From Buchnera aphidicola (Greenidea ficicola) (lineage in GTDB: Bacteria; Pseudomonadota; Gammaproteobacteria; Enterobacterales; Enterobacteriaceae), in assembly GCF_039386055.1 (NCBI RefSeq), contig NZ_CP135012.1:26283-46064 (forward strand): a stretch of DNA of 19,782 nt. Reading direction: 5' to 3'. Below are positions 17,792 to 19,782 of this stretch, in pieces. A program made the translations under genes and the position numbers. Position 1 is the stretch's first letter, and every line of letters starts with the position of its first letter. The notes under the pieces are model-generated. The model was not told the DNA's origin, made no database searches, and was given only the letters and a program-made list of their open reading frames with translations.

Positions 17792-19522
17792 TTATTTATT
17801 TTTTTTTATTTCTTTATTAATTAACCAAAATTCATATTTTTCAATTTTTTTAATTTTTTTTTTTCTATCTTTTTCTATTATTTTATTTTGTATTTTTTCT
17901 AATTTTTTATTATATAATTGTATTAAAATGTCTAAAAATAATATTTTTATATTTTTTTTTTTTATTATGTTTTTATAAATTGCAAGTTTTTTTATTTTTT
18001 TTTCTTTTTTTTTTCCTCTATAAATTTCTAAAATTTGTCCTGTAGTAATTTTTGGTTTATTAATGCAGATTTTTAATATTTTTATAAATATTTTTTTTTT
18101 TTTAAATTTTAAAAAATTTATTTCTATTATTGATGGTATTATTTTTCCTAAAGAAGGATTTTGTATTAATAAACTTATTAATATGTTTATATTATTTTTT
18201 TTTATTTTTTTTTTTTTAAAAGAATATTTTTTTTTAATATTTTTTAATTGGTATAATTTATTAATGTCAAGAATTCCTATTTTATCTCCTAATTTTTTAT
18301 ATAAATAAAAACGAATTATTTTTCCTGGTATTTTATTAATATAAGGAATAATTATTGAACAAAATTTTTTTCTTGTTTCAATATTATTTAATTTATTTTT
18401 TTTTAATAGTTTTTTAAATATAAAACTAGAAAAATCAATTGCATTTTTAATTCTTTTTTTAAATTTTTTTCTTCCTTCTTTTCTTATAATGGTATCTGGA
18501 TCTTGATTTTTAGGTAAAAATATAAATTTTATAGTGTATTTATCATATAAATAAGGTAATATTTTTTTTACTGTATTCCAAGAAGCTCTTTTTCCTGCCT
18601 TATCTCCATCATAACAATATATTATCTTGTTTGTATATTGAAATAATTTTTTTATATGTTCTTTGCTTAAATTAGTTCCTAATATTGCAACAGCGCATGT
18701 TATATTATATTGAAATAAAGTAATTACATCTAAATAACCTTCTACTACTATTATATATTTTGGATTTGGATTTATTTTAATGCTTTCATATAAACCATAT
18801 AGTTGTTTTTTTTTATTAAAAATTTTAGTTTCTGCGGAATTTAAATATTTTGGAAGAGTGTTGTTTATTGCTCTTGCTCCAAATCCAATTGTTTGTCCTT
18901 GTTTATTTCGTATAGGAAATGTTATTTTTTTATATAATAAATCGTATACTTTTCCATTATTTTTCTTTATTAATATACCTAAATTTATTATTTTTTTTTT
19001 AATGTTTTTTTTTTTAATATTAATATGTTTTTTTTTAAAATTTATTAAAGAAAAACCAATATTAAAGATATTTATCATTTTTTTTTTAATTTTTCTTTTT
19101 TTTAAATATTTTATTCCTAGTTTATTTTTTGAATTTTTTATGTCTAAATGGTATTTATTAGATATTTTATTTATTAAATTAAATAAATATTGTCTTTTTT
19201 TATAAATATTAATATTTTTTTTTTTTTTAAAAATATTTATATTATTTTTTTGAGCTAGATATTCAATTGCTTCAATAAAATTAATTTTTTCAAAATTTAT
19301 TAAAAAGTCTATAATATTTCCATTTGCATTACATCCAAAACAATAATAAAATTGTTTTTTTTCATTAATTGTAAAAGATGGTATTTTTTCATTATGAAAT
19401 GGACATAATGCTTGATAATATTTTCCTTTTTTTATAATTTTAATATGTGAACTAATTATTTCAATAATATTTGTTTGTTCTATTATTTCATTAATAATAT
19501 TTTTTGGTATATATTTTTTCAT
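17792..19522 (-). CDS. dnaG: DNA primase DnaG
   Basis: DnaG makes the RNA primers for chromosomal replication, working with the DnaB helicase. The 576 residues match E. coli (581). The zinc-binding domain has C40, H43, C61 and C64 (CPFHNEKIPSF, FYYCFGCNANGN), at E. coli positions. The catalytic core has GFGARA (213-218), PKYLNSAET (224-232), and TOPRIM acidic residues E261 in VVEGYLDV and D305/D307 in YCYDGDKAG. DPDTIIRKEG follows, then the DnaB-interaction domain ending EFWLINKEIKK. The basic motif before FPIR, which is rich in Arg in E. coli (YDRFRER), reads YDLLYKK here. There is no Shine-Dalgarno at the ATG; it begins 14 bp after rpsU and is probably coupled to it. Confidence 0.97.
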   Translation of the reverse strand: MKKYIPKNIINEIIEQTNIIEIISSHIKIIKKGKYYQALCPFHNEKIPSFTINEKKQFYYCFGCNANGNIIDFLINFEKINFIEAIEYLAQKNNINIFKKKKNINIYKKRQYLFNLINKISNKYHLDIKNSKNKLGIKYLKKRKIKKKMINIFNIGFSLINFKKKHINIKKKNIKKKIINLGILIKKNNGKVYDLLYKKITFPIRNKQGQTIGFGARAINNTLPKYLNSAETKIFNKKKQLYGLYESIKINPNPKYIIVVEGYLDVITLFQYNITCAVAILGTNLSKEHIKKLFQYTNKIIYCYDGDKAGKRASWNTVKKILPYLYDKYTIKFIFLPKNQDPDTIIRKEGRKKFKKRIKNAIDFSSFIFKKLLKKNKLNNIETRKKFCSIIIPYINKIPGKIIRFYLYKKLGDKIGILDINKLYQLKNIKKKYSFKKKKIKKNNINILISLLIQNPSLGKIIPSIIEINFLKFKKKKIFIKILKICINKPKITTGQILEIYRGKKKEKKIKKLAIYKNIIKKKNIKILFLDILIQLYNKKLEKIQNKIIEKDRKKKIKKIEKYEFWLINKEIKKNK

Positions 19523-19536
19523 AATTTTTTTAGTAT

Positions 19537-19752
19537 TTAATACATTCTTTTTCTTTTAGAGTTTTCTCTAAATATTTTTTTTGCTAATCTTTTAATTGCG
19601 GAAGATTTTGCTCTTTTTCTTGCGGTTGTTGGTTTTTCATAAAATTCTCTTCTTCGAATTTCAGATAAAATTCCAGCTTTTTCACAGGATCTTTTAAATC
19701 TTCGTAATGCTATATCAAAAGGTTCATTTTCTCTAATTTTTATTATAGGCAT
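19537..19752 (-). CDS. rpsU: Small ribosomal subunit protein bS21
   Basis: S21 binds the 30S platform near the 16S 3' end and helps mRNA binding. Its 71 residues equal the E. coli length and align throughout: [20 protein letters not shown] at the start, [20 protein letters not shown] in the middle, a basic Lys/Arg C-terminus ending KRKRMY. It is one of the best conserved proteins of the window. AAGG at 19762-19765, nine bases before the ATG, is its binding site. It heads the rpsU-dnaG-rpoD operon. The E. coli terminator between rpsU and dnaG has no counterpart in the 14-bp gap, so the strong expression difference between these genes is probably not set there. The operon promoter lies outside the window. 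Confidence 0.98.
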   Translation of the reverse strand: MPIIKIRENEPFDIALRRFKRSCEKAGILSEIRRREFYEKPTTARKRAKSSAIKRLAKKIFRENSKRKRMY

Positions 19753-19782
19753 TTTATCAAACCTTATATTATTTAATAAATA

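Overview
The window is a densely packed, extremely AT-rich piece of bacterial chromosome (roughly 15-25% G+C by eye, with many runs of 14 or more A/T). The proteins match the gammaproteobacterial (Enterobacterales) core set, often at the same residue numbers as E. coli: RpoC zinc cysteines 70/72/85/88 and NADFDGD aspartates 460/462/464, DnaG zinc ligands 40/43/61/64, MetF E28 and D120, CysE D143 and H158. Lysine, asparagine and isoleucine replace other residues wherever tolerated, every CDS ends in TAA, and genes that sit between these loci in E. coli are missing. This points to a long-term intracellular, probably insect nutritional, endosymbiont of the Buchnera type. I cannot name the species from sequence alone.

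Layout from left to right. Positions 6-13551 are all on the minus strand. Read in the direction of transcription they are secE-nusG, rplK-rplA-rplJ-rplL, rpoB-rpoC, hupA, purH. This is the E. coli rif-region order, with everything between rpoC and hupA deleted. Upstream of secE, at 13636-13964, lies the tRNA cluster Thr(UGU)-Tyr(GUA)-Gly(UCC)-Thr(GGU), also minus strand. The tufB gene that follows this cluster in E. coli is absent. Then come two plus-strand metabolic genes, metF and cysE (14115-15772). They converge on rpoD across a perfect bidirectional terminator hairpin. The right end (15835-19752) is the intact macromolecular-synthesis operon rpsU-dnaG-rpoD on the minus strand.

Functionally the window holds most of the RNA polymerase holoenzyme (beta, beta', sigma70), its elongation factor NusG, the L1 and L12 stalks plus L11, S21, the replication primase, HU, the SecE translocon subunit and four tRNAs. 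Three metabolic genes sit among them: PurH (AICAR to IMP), MetF (methyl-THF for methionine) and CysE (serine to O-acetylserine for cysteine).

I found no new defence, mobile or biosynthetic system; there is no CRISPR, IS element, prophage or unexplained ORF. The observations worth following are small-scale: a 23-A tract that gives RpoC a poly-lysine end in place of its usual tail, a CysE lacking the tail that docks CysK, two retained hairpins in the rplL-rpoB gap, loss of tufB, tRNA genes without encoded CCA, an altered arginine motif in primase, and a nearly G/C-free rplJ leader.
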